From: an uncultured Bacteroidales bacterium
GTDB taxonomy: Bacteria; Bacteroidota; Bacteroidia; Bacteroidales; WCHB1-69
Direction of reading: 5' to 3'
Length of the DNA stretch: 64,000 bases
Assembly: GCA_905233585.1 (NCBI GenBank)
Contig: CAJOFD010000002.1
Location: 45,007 to 109,006, forward strand
The translations under genes and the position numbers were made by a program. This document shows positions 9,656 through 18,089 of the stretch, piece by piece. Below the pieces are notes generated by a model. It had not been told where the DNA came from. It made no database searches and saw only the letters and a list, made by a program, of their open reading frames with translations. Each line of letters opens with the position of its first letter. The first letter of the stretch is position 1.

Positions 9656-9871
9656 AAGATAGAGTTATCCAAACCTGCTTATAATCCCGGTACTATTCAA
9701 GACGAAATAAAACAAATTTGTGACAAATTAGAACTTTCGGTTGAAGAATTCAATGCCATAATGAACGAGCCGCCAAAATATTATTGGGATTACCCAAACG
9801 ACGAAAAGAAATTGGAGTTTATCTACAATGTCTATCGTAAATTGACAGGGAAAAAAGATTATCGAAAATAA
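9656..9871 (+). pseudogene. Remnant of an N-acetyl sugar amidotransferase (C-terminal ~70 residues)
   Basis: After a TAG at 9653 the frame reads KIELSKPAYNPGTIQDEIKQ... then LSVEEFNAIMNEPPKYYWDY and KKLEFIYNVYRKLTG, which closely resembles the C-terminus of the N-acetyl sugar amidotransferases (WbpG/PseA-like) of LPS loci, where LSKP, EEFxxIMNxPPK and the final YRKLTG are conserved. No start codon or ATP-pyrophosphatase domain precedes it, so this is a relic. It suggests a surface-glycan locus once extended here. Identification rests on recall of the family motif. Confidence 0.65.
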
Positions 9872-9986
9872 TATTTACACATCGGTCAAATTCAATTTTT
9901 TATTTGGCTATGTTTATTATTATATGCTTTAAATTTTTCCAACGGGTAATACATAATTATTTTTACCTCAAGGGGAAACTATATTT

Positions 9987-10120
9987 GTAGAGACGTAGCG
10001 TGCTACATCTCTACTCGCAAAATTCTTATTTTTCAATTCTCATTTTTCCAATATTCTTCTATGAGGTGAAACTATATATCGGACTGCCATATTATGGTAG
10101 CCGTATTTCGTATTTTGACC
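9987..10120 (+). repeat. Composite hairpin repeat, copy B
   Basis: Two modules: GTAGAGA(C)GTAGC paired with GCTAC(A)TCTCTAC at 9987-10014, and CTGCCATA-T-TATGGTAG followed by CCGTATTTCGTATTTTGACC at 10084-10120. The second is the same imperfect palindrome as at 12124-12141 and 14604-14621. About 70 unrelated bases separate the modules. Nothing else gene-like is seen in 9872-10270. Confidence 0.7.
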
Positions 10121-10273
10121 ATTTGAACACCCTCAAGGCAAAAATAGCCTACTTTTTGACCAATAGGTCTTTTTTTAAGTAAAATAAATATTTATATATG
10201 AGTATTTATATAAAAAAAACTATTTAATTATCCATATTTTAATATTTATTATTATTTAATAAAGAAAAAATTG

Positions 10274-10281
10274 TATCTTTG
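10274..10281 (+). promoter_or_regulatory. -7 promoter box (TATCTTTG) of the hipBA pair
   Basis: Perfect TAnnTTTG box 22 nt upstream of the hipB ATG at 10304. Two direct copies of TATTTATATA (about 10190 and 10205) lie upstream; they could be operator half-sites, but this is only inferred. Confidence 0.6.
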
Positions 10282-10303
10282 TAGCAGCATTAAATTTATA
10301 AAA

Positions 10304-10603
10304 ATGTTAGATACTTTTTCAACACCTACTGATATAGCCCAAGAGGTCGCTATGCGTGTTCGGCAACGGCGTATAGAACAAGGTTTAACACAAGCGGATT
10401 TGTCTGTACGAGCAGGATTGCCTATATCTACTTATCGTCGTTTTGAGCAAAGGGGGCAGATTTCATTTAATGGTCTTTTGCAAATTGCTTTTGCTTTAAA
10501 TTGCATGGAAGACTTTAAACTGTTGTTTGCCACTCGCACATGGGCAACAATAGATGAGATGCTTGATGCAAAACCCACCAAAAAACGTGTTCGCCATGAT
10601 TGA
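10304..10603 (+). CDS. hipB: HipB-like XRE-family antitoxin / transcriptional regulator
   Basis: 99 residues. The helix-turn-helix reads VRQRRIEQGLTQADLSVRAG-LPISTYRRFEQRGQISFNGLLQIAFAL (about residues 20-65), with the LTQADLS turn typical of the XRE/Cro family. ATG 10304 lies just behind a -7 box; an upstream in-frame TTG at 10271 lies inside the promoter. It overlaps the downstream hipA by 8 nt, the usual arrangement for HipBA antitoxin-toxin operons, where HipB binds operators and sequesters HipA. The C-terminal tail is basic (TKKRVRHD). Confidence 0.85.
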   Translation: MLDTFSTPTDIAQEVAMRVRQRRIEQGLTQADLSVRAGLPISTYRRFEQRGQISFNGLLQIAFALNCMEDFKLLFATRTWATIDEMLDAKPTKKRVRHD

Positions 10604-11696
10604 TATACAACAAATAGCAGTATGGATGCATGGCAGGCAGGTCGGACGGTTGGCATTGACTCCACAAAGACCTCAAATTTGTGCTTTTGAATATTCGCAA
10701 GAATGGCTACAATATGGATTTTCCATTTCACCATTTGAGTTGCCATTGTCGCGAGGCGTAAAATTGGCTTCCTATCATCCTTTTAATGGACTTTTCGGAG
10801 TGTTTGCAGATAGCCTGCCTGATGGTTGGGGACAATTGATTTTATACCGTTATTTGGCACAACATGGCATCAATGCTCGTAATCTTAATCCTTTACAGCA
10901 ATTATCTTTGGTGGGAAGCAATGGGCGGGGTGCATTGGAATATTATCCAGACAAAAGTGTTCGTAATATAAAAGAATATATTGATATAGAACGCATTGCG
11001 TCAGAGGCTCATGCTGTTTTGGAAGACAATGCCTATCAAGGTGAGGCTATAGAGGAACTTGTTAGACGTGGTGGTTCTCCCGGTGGGGCAAGACCCAAAA
11101 TTTTTATGCAATGCGATGGTATTGAATGGCTTGTGAAATTTCGGGCAAGGGTAGATAAACAATCTATTGGCAAGGAAGAATATTATTATTCTCTTCTGGC
11201 TAAAAAATGTGGTATAGAAATGCCTGAAACGCGTATGTTTGACGATAAATGGTTTGGGGTAAAACGTTTTGATCGCGAAAACGAACAAAAAATACATACA
11301 GTTAGTGCTGCCGGACTATTGCAGGCGGATTATACTATTCCATGTATAGATTATTATCACCTATTTAATATTTCAGCACGGCTATCTCATTCAATGGAAG
11401 AAATGTGGAAAATTTATCGGCTGATGTGTTTTAATATACTAATAGGTAATCATGATGATCATGCCAAGAATTTTTCTTTTATTTATAATAATGGGTGGCG
11501 TTTTGCTCCAGCGTATGATATTTTGCCTTGTGGAATGAAAGGTGATTATCATACAACTTCGGTCAATGACAATCCTTTACCGACCAAACAAGACGTGTTG
11601 GCATTGGCTCAAAAGGTAGGCTTAGATTCTGCTAAAGCCGTGCGTATATATGATGAAATAGAGAATGTCTGTAGAGAAAGGAAAGACTATAAATAA
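10596..11696 (+). CDS. hipA: HipA-like serine/threonine kinase toxin
   Basis: 366 residues from the ATG at 10596. It contains the N-terminal HipA subdomain (LPLSRGVKL... FGVFADSLPDGWG), the glycine-rich loop RRGGSPGGARPK with the autophosphorylatable Ser (about 161), an ATP-binding Lys in WLVKF (about 181), the catalytic NHDDHAKN motif (Asp about 287) and the metal-binding Asp in FAPAYDILP (about 308). HipA kinases phosphorylate an aminoacyl-tRNA synthetase or related target and cause growth arrest. It is shorter than E. coli HipA (440) but keeps all catalytic residues seen. It sits inside a repeat-rich accessory zone, consistent with horizontal acquisition. Confidence 0.9.
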   Translation: MIDIQQIAVWMHGRQVGRLALTPQRPQICAFEYSQEWLQYGFSISPFELPLSRGVKLASYHPFNGLFGVFADSLPDGWGQLILYRYLAQHGINARNLNPLQQLSLVGSNGRGALEYYPDKSVRNIKEYIDIERIASEAHAVLEDNAYQGEAIEELVRRGGSPGGARPKIFMQCDGIEWLVKFRARVDKQSIGKEEYYYSLLAKKCGIEMPETRMFDDKWFGVKRFDRENEQKIHTVSAAGLLQADYTIPCIDYYHLFNISARLSHSMEEMWKIYRLMCFNILIGNHDDHAKNFSFIYNNGWRFAPAYDILPCGMKGDYHTTSVNDNPLPTKQDVLALAQKVGLDSAKAVRIYDEIENVCRERKDYK

Positions 11697-11743
11697 AAAT
11701 AATTGGTTTTGTGAAAAAATAAGAGGTAAAAAATAATATTTTG

Positions 11744-11806
11744 TAGGTACACACTGCGTGCGTCCGTTTTTATAACACTTTCTTTGATAACCCCAAAGAA
11801 AGTGTT
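11744..11806 (+). repeat. Repeat fragment and 13-bp perfect hairpin
   Basis: 11744-11767 is a degenerate GTAGGNACGCAC/GCGTCC module of the local repeat family. It is followed by AACACTTTCTTTG (11774-11786) and its exact reverse complement CAAAGAAAGTGTT (11794-11806) around a 7-nt loop. The hairpin lies about 80 nt beyond the hipA stop and lacks a T-run, so terminator function is uncertain. Confidence 0.6.
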
Positions 11807-12041
11807 GCAAAGAAAGGGTTTCGCGGTGAGAAACATTTTCTAAAAAAAGTGAAACTTCTCGTTAAAACTGCAACACTATTATTTGTTTCATAGGTTGAGA
11901 ACATTGGTTTTGCAGATATAATTTTTCAAAAATTCGGATTTTTTAACTTGTTTGCCCATTTTTTCCATGCAGTTTTTTTACGCTCCAAGTTTCACATTTT
12001 TGACGAAAATAACTCTAAACCCGCAATTTTATTGACCTCAC

Positions 12042-12076
12042 CCCCAACCCCTCTCCAGCTTGGAGAGGGGTTGGGG
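12042..12076 (+). repeat. 16-bp perfect GC-rich hairpin (CCCCAACCCC type)
   Basis: CCCCAACCCCTCTCCA pairs perfectly with TGGAGAGGGGTTGGGG around a GCT loop. It is strikingly GC-rich in an AT-rich gap and is of the type seen dispersed in many bacterial genomes. The rest of 11697-12447 contains only repeats, a palindrome and a promoter. Confidence 0.85.
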
Positions 12077-12086
12077 AAATGGTATT

Positions 12087-12145
12087 GTAGGGACGCACGC
12101 AGTGCGTCCCTATGTCAAATACGGCTACCATAATATGGCAGCCCT
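12087..12145 (+). repeat. Composite hairpin repeat, copy C (best preserved)
   Basis: TAGGGACGCAC / GTGCGTCCCTA form an 11-bp perfect stem with a GCA loop (12088-12112), followed directly by TGTCAAATACGG and the imperfect palindrome CTACCATA-A-TATGGCAG. This is the reference for copies A, B and D. Confidence 0.8.
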
Positions 12146-12332
12146 ATAAATTACACGGGTATTTCAGTAGGCACAAGACATGAAAAAACAAAGCCAATAT
12201 AAATGTAGGTATGTTGTATAAAAACGCTTATTTTATCACCAATTTCCGCACCTTGTTATCGATGCGAACAAAATTTTACATATTTTTTGTTTACTATTTA
12301 TATTAAAATAAAATATTTAGAATAAATGTAAA

Positions 12333-12375
12333 TATACAATATAATATATTAAAAATCAATATATTATATTGTATA
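12333..12375 (+). promoter_or_regulatory. 18-bp perfect AT-only-rich palindrome
   Basis: The arms 12333-12350 and 12358-12375 are exact reverse complements around a 7-nt spacer (AAAAATC). It ends 36 nt upstream of the -7 box of the lipoprotein operon, so it could be a regulator-binding site or a cruciform/hairpin. Confidence 0.7.
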
Positions 12376-12411
12376 AAATATTTTTTTACAATGTGCTATA
12401 AAAAAATTATA

Positions 12412-12419
12412 TATATTTG
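12412..12419 (+). promoter_or_regulatory. -7 promoter box (TATATTTG)
   Basis: TAnnTTTG match 28 nt upstream of the ATG at 12448, first gene of a three-gene lipoprotein operon. Confidence 0.55.
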
Positions 12420-12447
12420 TAAAAAATTTATTAACTAAATATATATC

Positions 12448-12912
12448 ATGAAAAAAATAAGTTTTATTGGTTGTGTAATTATTGCTATTGGTGTATTCGT
12501 GTTTGTTTCATGTAAAAAAGAAAACGAGACTATTCAAAAAAGTATTGTAAAAAACGATAAAAATCACAAAGAAGCACAGAAACCTTATTATGAAATGAAA
12601 CCTTGTCTAACAGATGATGACGAAGATGGTATCTTATGCCAAGCGTGTCTTTGGCAACCTACATATCAGTGTTCGCTACCTCACCCTTGTATTGCATTAT
12701 CTGAATTAGAATCATTATTTCCCTCTACAATGTCCTATGAAAAGGTCGAAGATTTGTTTGATGAAATGTTAGCAGACTATGGAAGTTTTGAAAATATTCC
12801 GTTAACAAAATCTAATGTACTACATTATTGGAATTTATTTCAATTTTTATATGAAAAGGGTGAAATGATAACAACTCCTCAAAATTTATATGACAATGCC
12901 CGTGAAGAATAA
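12448..12912 (+). CDS. Small Cys-rich lipoprotein of unknown function
   Basis: 154 residues with a lipoprotein signal (hydrophobic core, then VSCKKEN). The mature part has an unusual Cys-rich, acidic section: KPCLTDDDEDGILCQACLWQ and YQCSLPHPC (about 50-80), followed by a helical C-terminal half. I do not recognise the family. It is first in an operon with two further lipoprotein genes (15 nt, then an 8-nt overlap), so the three products probably act together in the periplasm or at the outer membrane. Confidence 0.75.
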   Translation: MKKISFIGCVIIAIGVFVFVSCKKENETIQKSIVKNDKNHKEAQKPYYEMKPCLTDDDEDGILCQACLWQPTYQCSLPHPCIALSELESLFPSTMSYEKVEDLFDEMLADYGSFENIPLTKSNVLHYWNLFQFLYEKGEMITTPQNLYDNAREE

Positions 12913-12927
12913 CAAATGGTATTATTA

Positions 12928-14046
12928 ATGAAAATAAAACTATTCATATTCTTTCTACTATCTTGCTTGTTCGCTTGTCAATACAATAAACATGACATAA
13001 GTTATCACATAACAAGAGATACATTGGTGAATGTGCCACTTTATGCACAAAAAGGGTTTTATGAAAATGATAGTGGCATTTATTTCTATTGCAAGCCGAT
13101 ACAATATGATTCTTTATGTGTGTATAAGATTGGTGAAAATGAAACATTTAATTTTTATAACTATTTAAAGATACCCTCTGTTTTTGCCGATTCTGTTGAT
13201 TGCAACCATGAGGTGTCCCAGTGGATATTGGTCAATTTAGACACAATAATTGCATTGGGTAATCAAACTCTCAATTTCTTGGATATGAAAAACGATACTG
13301 TTTTTCATACTTTTCCCTTGGAAGGAGATGGTTATGTGTTAGATGCTTTGTGTATGAATAGTTTACAATGGAACAAAAATAGGCAGGTCTTACCTTTGCG
13401 TTATGTAAATTATGGCAACATAAAAGAACGAACGTATAATGGTGATGTTGAAATGGTTGCAGAATATTCTCTTGAAAAGGGCTTGCAGCCCATCGCCCCC
13501 AAATATCCTTTTGAGATAAGTGATTCTTATCTGAAAGATTATACTTTTTTGCCCCCGTGTCTTGTTATGCTTGCTTCCCATGAAGATATGTTTGTCTATG
13601 CCTTTTCAACTTCCTCTTTATTAATTTGTTATGATGCAAAAAACAATAAAGTGGATTCATTTTACCTAAACAACGAAAACTACAAACCTTTGCCTCAATT
13701 GGATACAACAGGGATGGCACAAATTTCACGCTCTAATTTTATTGGGCGACAATCTTTGGTAAATTTTTATTATACAGATTTGCTGTACGATGCCTATAAG
13801 GGTATTTATTATCGTTTTTTCAAAAAAGACATGCCATTAAAAAATGAAAAAGGATTTTTTAATACTTGGGACGATGTTATCTATGGGGTTACATTGATAG
13901 ACAATAAATTTAATATCATTGGCGATGTTTGTTTCCAACCTAAAGAATACCGACAAACTAATTTTGTAACATCAAAAGGGCTTTATAGTGCATCGCAAAA
14001 AAATGGCAACACAATAATCTACAAACTGAACTTTGACTATGAATAA
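12928..14046 (+). CDS. Lipoprotein resembling DUF4221-type beta-propeller proteins
   Basis: 372 residues from the ATG at 12928, which gives the shortest clean lipoprotein signal MKIKLFIFFLLSCLFAC; an ATG four codons upstream (12916) is also possible. The mature protein is a run of short beta-rich repeats (VLDALCMNSLQWNKN, VFAYAF/MFVYAFSTSSLLICYD, YGVTLIDNKFNIIG) resembling Bacteroidetes DUF4221 lipoproteins, which are predicted propellers. The family assignment is from memory of its general pattern, not a firm hit. Middle gene of the 12448-14491 operon; its stop overlaps the next start. Confidence 0.65.
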   Translation: MKIKLFIFFLLSCLFACQYNKHDISYHITRDTLVNVPLYAQKGFYENDSGIYFYCKPIQYDSLCVYKIGENETFNFYNYLKIPSVFADSVDCNHEVSQWILVNLDTIIALGNQTLNFLDMKNDTVFHTFPLEGDGYVLDALCMNSLQWNKNRQVLPLRYVNYGNIKERTYNGDVEMVAEYSLEKGLQPIAPKYPFEISDSYLKDYTFLPPCLVMLASHEDMFVYAFSTSSLLICYDAKNNKVDSFYLNNENYKPLPQLDTTGMAQISRSNFIGRQSLVNFYYTDLLYDAYKGIYYRFFKKDMPLKNEKGFFNTWDDVIYGVTLIDNKFNIIGDVCFQPKEYRQTNFVTSKGLYSASQKNGNTIIYKLNFDYE

Positions 14047-14491
14047 GATATGTATATTATTTGGTTTGACTATTTTAGTCTTGGCTTGTAGTAATCATAC
14101 TGAAATACAACCAATAGGACAAGAACAATCGTTGGTTTATTCAGAAGAAAAATTATTGATAGATTATTTATACACATATCATAATAATGAGATAAAAGAT
14201 GATGACTATTGGTTGTTGACATTCCGTACGGCAAATATTTGTAAAACATGTAGAAAAACTCCTTTGGATACAATTTTAAAATATGTTATATCAGAAAAAG
14301 AAGATAGTTTATACATTCTCTTGGATAATCCTAATGAATCTAAAAATATAAAATCGCAATACAATAACAACTTGCATTGTTTGAGTGGAAAGGCTAAACT
14401 ATTGAATCAATATGGGATTCCTCAATTAGAACCATTGCTTTTCCATATTCAAAATAAAAAGGTACTTGCTGTCAGTTATTATGATAATTAA
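14039..14491 (+). CDS. Small lipoprotein with CxxC motif, unknown function
   Basis: 150 residues starting MNKICILFGLTILVLACSN at 14039, inside the last codons of the preceding gene (8-nt overlap, translational coupling). A single CKTC motif in TANICKTCRKTPLDTIL (about residues 65-80) and a later LHCLSGKAKLLNQYGIPQLEPLLFHI resemble the first and last parts of a thioredoxin-like fold, but the match is weak and I do not assign an activity. An earlier TTG at 14033 is an unlikely start. A hairpin with T-run lies about 150 nt downstream. Confidence 0.7.
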   Translation: MNKICILFGLTILVLACSNHTEIQPIGQEQSLVYSEEKLLIDYLYTYHNNEIKDDDYWLLTFRTANICKTCRKTPLDTILKYVISEKEDSLYILLDNPNESKNIKSQYNNNLHCLSGKAKLLNQYGIPQLEPLLFHIQNKKVLAVSYYDN

Positions 14492-14579
14492 ATTTATAAT
14501 TGCCCCAAAAGTGCATAAATAATTTATAAGAGATATAAATCAAGCACTTAATTTTCAAAGACAATAAACTTACATAGTC

Positions 14580-14624
14580 AATGTGTCCCTACATCAAATA
14601 CGGCTGCCATAGTATGACAGCTGT
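14580..14624 (-). repeat. Composite hairpin repeat, copy D
   Basis: AATGTGTCCCTACATCAAATACGG then CTGCCATA-G-TATGACAG, the same two modules as copy C but with only the 3' arm of the GTAGGGAC hairpin left. Copy A is its near reverse complement. Confidence 0.65.
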
Positions 14625-14643
14625 ACAAAATATTTTGTATTTT

Positions 14644-14678
14644 TGTAGAAACGTTCTACGGAACGTTTCTACATTTTT
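14644..14678 (+). terminator. Hairpin terminator after the lipoprotein operon
   Basis: TGTAGAAACGTTC and GAACGTTTCTACA form a 13-bp perfect stem around TACG, followed by TTTTT on the plus strand. It lies between the convergent lipoprotein operon and ribE. Confidence 0.65.
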
Positions 14679-14703
14679 AGATATGCAATACCTATGCAAT
14701 TTG

Positions 14704-15309
14704 TTATTTGGCTTCCATATATTGTTTTAGCAGTCGGGCAACGTATTTTCCAAAGACATCAAATTCAATATTTACTTTTGTTCCGACTTTGAAGTTGTGA
14801 AAATTGGTCACTTTTTGAGTATAAGGAATTATGGCAACCGAAAACATGCCCGGGGCGGAATCTACCACGGTAAGGCTCACGCCATTGACGGAAATGGAGC
14901 CTTTGGGAACGGTGATATTTTCTTCTTGCGGTTCATATTCAAAATAATAGCGCCAGCTGCCGTTTTCGTCAACCACTTTTGTGCAGGTTGCGGTTTGGTC
15001 CACGTGTCCTTGAACAATGTGTCCGTCGAAACGTCCGTCCATTTTCATGCTGCGTTCCAAATTGATTTCATAACCTTTTTGCCATGTGGACAAATTTGTT
15101 TTGAGCATGGTTTCCAACATGGCTGTAACAACATATTGTTTTTTTTCTTTATCCACTTTTACAACGGTTAAACAACATCCGTCATGACTCATGCTTTGGT
15201 CTATAGCCAATTCGTCTGCAAAATCCACTTCAACAACAAAGTGTACATTTGTATTATCTTTAATAATGTCAATAACTTTTCCTGTTTTTTCTACGATTCC
15301 TGTAAACAT
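14704..15309 (-). CDS. ribE: Riboflavin synthase (alpha chain)
   Basis: 201 residues from MFTGIVEKTGKV, the conserved start of the family (in-frame upstream ATG at 15339 is not). Two lumazine-binding repeats are visible: MSHDGCCLTVV ... FDGHIVQGHVDQ (N-terminal) and ISVNGVSLTVVDS ... VNIEFDVFGKYVARL (C-terminal). It converts two 6,7-dimethyl-8-ribityllumazine molecules to riboflavin as a trimer in the cytoplasm. It follows the large T9SS type B gene by 19 nt on the same strand; no RFN riboswitch is visible. In E. coli the same enzyme is called ribC. Confidence 0.96.
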   Translation of the reverse strand: MFTGIVEKTGKVIDIIKDNTNVHFVVEVDFADELAIDQSMSHDGCCLTVVKVDKEKKQYVVTAMLETMLKTNLSTWQKGYEINLERSMKMDGRFDGHIVQGHVDQTATCTKVVDENGSWRYYFEYEPQEENITVPKGSISVNGVSLTVVDSAPGMFSVAIIPYTQKVTNFHNFKVGTKVNIEFDVFGKYVARLLKQYMEAK

Positions 15310-15328
15310 AATATCTATTTTTATTTTT

Positions 15329-17890
15329 TTATCTTGCAAGTGTAATCGACCCTGTTATAGTTCGGGAGGCGATGCCTTTGAGTGTGTATTCATTAACAAC
15401 ACAGACATAGTAATAAACGCCGTCAGAACAAGGTTTTTTTGTTTGTTTGCTTGTCCCGTCCCAATTGATATTGGGGTCGTTGGTTTCAAAAACAATATTT
15501 CCCCAACGGTTGTAAATAGTAATAGTTGCACTTTCAACAAAATCAAAGTCGTAAGGTGTAAACACATCGTTGATACCGTCTCCGTTTGGGGTGAAAATGT
15601 TGGGTAGTTTATAGTTGTCGCACAAATCGTTGCCGAAACAAGTTATATTGCAACTGTCGCATTCATTTCCATTGGTATCAATGGCGGTTACCATCCAACA
15701 ACCGATCACTGAAATCATATTGACCAATTGATATTTGGTTGTTTCGGCGGAGACACTGTCATAGATTTCAAAATCGGAGTTATAATTCGGTTTGTAATGA
15801 ATATAAAATTGGGCAATGTCATTTGCTTGGCAGGTGTCTATAGACCAATGCAGTTCAATGGATTTGCAATCGGTTTCGCCACTTAAAACAGGGCAACAAG
15901 GCGGTTCTCCGTCAAATGGGGTAACACTTATTGTTTGCGACAAGTTGAGCAAAGGTCTGATAATGTTCGTATCGGCATAGTTGCCCCACGATTGTACAAA
16001 GTAGGTATATTGTTGCTCGTTTTGCAACCCCGAATCCATATAATAATTTTCAGACACACAATCTATCGAGTCAAAATTTTGAGTCTGTTCGTTGTATCTG
16101 TAAACGGTGTATTGATAATTGTCCCACGAAACATTTTCTTTCCACTCAAGTAAAATAGCGGTATTGTAAGCCGTGGAGTGGAGGAAAACAGATGACGATA
16201 TTTCCGATTCTCCCATTAATGTTTTTTCATGGGTATAATTAAACATTTTTACACGGTAATAAAAAATATTTTCTTTTGTATTTTGTTGCCGGTGGGTGTA
16301 ATTGTACAAGCCGTCAGGGAAACTGTCCACCAGCACAAAATGATTGGTGTCGTTAAGACTGGCATACAATTCAAAACGATAAGGACCTTGGTATTGTGAG
16401 GTGTCAATATCTTTTGGTTTGAGCCATGCGATGTCTGTTTCTCCGCTGTCGGTATCGGTTTTGACAATGCTTATTTTTGTCAAAATAGGTTTGGTTTGGG
16501 GAACAATAGCACAGGCTTCGTTGGAAGCGTAACTTTCGCTTTTGTCTGCCAATTGTGCGGTTATCAGATAGCAATATTCCGTTGCCTGACTTAATCCCGT
16601 ATGATTATTGTCGTCAATAAAAGACGTTTGTCCGATGGGTACTGAGGCAATCAACTGATAGCCCGTATAATCGGGTATGCCCGTTTGGCAATGGTCGGGA
16701 ACAAAACCAGACCTGCCCTTTCTGCGATAGATGAGATATTTTTGGGCATATTGATAGCAAGGCGTATGATTCCACGATAGGGCAATAGCGCTTTCAAATG
16801 CTGTGGCTTGCACATTGACGGGAGCGGGGCAAACAATGGAAATGCTTACCGTCTGTTGTTTTATCAAATGAATAGGCAAACCGTTGTCCATAGCTTTAAA
16901 AACAACATAATAGGGTTGTTTCCGGATGTGTCCGCAATCGGTTTGCCAAACAAAATTGTTGCTTGCCGTTCCATAACCGTATGCGGTGTCAAAAACAGCG
17001 GGTGAATTTGCCAAAGACAAAGGTTCTCCCATGCCTGACAGGGTAACAAGCTGAGTGTTAGTGTCAGTGGCAGTTACCGCAAACGAAAGCAATGTGCCTG
17101 CTTCGATACAGGTATCTGTTATGGTGTATATTTCAGGCGGTTTGTTATCACAAGCGGTAATGGCTATCTGCATATCCCGAATAATAGAACTGATTTTGAT
17201 GCCGTTGCGATATTCTTCTATAAGAATGGCGATATTGTATTCTCCTTGCATCATAGGATAATTCCAAACAAAATCCCCTGTTTGGGGGTCAATGGAAATG
17301 CTGTTGCCTGCAGCGGGAAGGCTATAACCCGGTATTGTCGTACCATTGAATCCCCGACAATCCACCAACGAAAATGACAAACTGTCCCCGTCCGGATCAA
17401 CGGCAACGGGATTGTGGTAAAAAATCTCTCCCACACAACCTACATCGATAGGCGGGTTTTGCAGAACGGGCGAATTGTTGGGTTTGAGAAAACTGTTGAT
17501 GGTGATAATGGTTTCAACATAAAAAGGAATATTTACCGAATTGGGAATATTGACAATGCCTTGATTTCTGTTTTCATCTTCCACTGAAACGGTATAACTG
17601 CCCGAGGCAGGAAAGGTATGTTGTGCAACATATAGGTTCCTATTAATATCATTGCCGATATATGTTTTGGAAACTCTCGGCACAAGCGTGGTAGTGCCGT
17701 CCCCCCAATTGAGTTCCAATTCGGGTCTGTCGGCCAGACTGACAGAATAGGTATAAGTGAGCAGGGTAAATTCGTAGGTGGTGCCGCTAATATGCCTATA
17801 GGTGATTTCTCCGGCACGCTCATGTGTGGCGAAAACAAGCACTCTGCAAAAGAGCAATAAGCCTATAAAAACGAATTTGACCTTATACAT
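15329..17890 (-). CDS. Secreted multidomain protein with T9SS type B (CHU_C) sorting domain
   Basis: 853 residues. After a signal peptide come PKD/cadherin-like beta domains (HAGEITYRHISGTTYEFTLLTY..., VAVDPDGDSLSFSL, ITACDNKPPEI), then fibronectin type III-like repeats (VNVQATAFESAIALSW, YLIYRR; AYNTAILLEWKENVSWDNYQYTVYRY; SIELHWSIDTCQ) and a final KLPNIFTPNGDGINDVFTPYDF ... IYNRWGNIVFE, the gliding-motility C-terminal domain that directs type B T9SS export. Probably a cell-surface adhesin-like protein. Promoter box at 17947. Ligand unknown. Confidence 0.9.
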   Translation of the reverse strand: MYKVKFVFIGLLLFCRVLVFATHERAGEITYRHISGTTYEFTLLTYTYSVSLADRPELELNWGDGTTTLVPRVSKTYIGNDINRNLYVAQHTFPASGSYTVSVEDENRNQGIVNIPNSVNIPFYVETIITINSFLKPNNSPVLQNPPIDVGCVGEIFYHNPVAVDPDGDSLSFSLVDCRGFNGTTIPGYSLPAAGNSISIDPQTGDFVWNYPMMQGEYNIAILIEEYRNGIKISSIIRDMQIAITACDNKPPEIYTITDTCIEAGTLLSFAVTATDTNTQLVTLSGMGEPLSLANSPAVFDTAYGYGTASNNFVWQTDCGHIRKQPYYVVFKAMDNGLPIHLIKQQTVSISIVCPAPVNVQATAFESAIALSWNHTPCYQYAQKYLIYRRKGRSGFVPDHCQTGIPDYTGYQLIASVPIGQTSFIDDNNHTGLSQATEYCYLITAQLADKSESYASNEACAIVPQTKPILTKISIVKTDTDSGETDIAWLKPKDIDTSQYQGPYRFELYASLNDTNHFVLVDSFPDGLYNYTHRQQNTKENIFYYRVKMFNYTHEKTLMGESEISSSVFLHSTAYNTAILLEWKENVSWDNYQYTVYRYNEQTQNFDSIDCVSENYYMDSGLQNEQQYTYFVQSWGNYADTNIIRPLLNLSQTISVTPFDGEPPCCPVLSGETDCKSIELHWSIDTCQANDIAQFYIHYKPNYNSDFEIYDSVSAETTKYQLVNMISVIGCWMVTAIDTNGNECDSCNITCFGNDLCDNYKLPNIFTPNGDGINDVFTPYDFDFVESATITIYNRWGNIVFETNDPNINWDGTSKQTKKPCSDGVYYYVCVVNEYTLKGIASRTITGSITLAR

Positions 17891-17946
17891 TATTATCTTA
17901 ACGAGATTATCTTAACGAGCGAATAATTGTTCTTATATCAAATTTA

Positions 17947-17954
17947 CAAAGATA
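17947..17954 (-). promoter_or_regulatory. -7 promoter box (TATCTTTG, minus strand)
   Basis: TAnnTTTG match about 57 nt upstream of the ATG at 17890; back-to-back with a plus-strand box at 18035. Confidence 0.55.
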
Positions 17955-18034
17955 ATCAAATTTTTCTTTGGTTTTGCATTAGCGAAAAAAGAGTATATAT
18001 TTTTGATTTTTTGTTTGATAATATATTTTTTTAT

Positions 18035-18042
18035 TATATTTG
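18035..18042 (+). promoter_or_regulatory. -7 promoter box (TATATTTG)
   Basis: TAnnTTTG match with a TTTG 17 nt upstream (18014-18017) as possible -33 element, 48 nt before the ATG at 18090. Confidence 0.55.
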
Positions 18043-18089
18043 CACTTTAAAAATAAGTGTTATTAATTATAAACTAAATTTATAAAGAT

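Noticed and set aside
10000..10182. 60-codon frame before hipB
   Set aside because: It overlaps repeat copy B and has no ribosome site or resemblance to any protein.
11948..12133. 61-codon frame around 12 kb
   Set aside because: It is made of the GC-rich hairpin and composite repeat copy C, and encodes low-complexity Pro/Leu residues without a start context.
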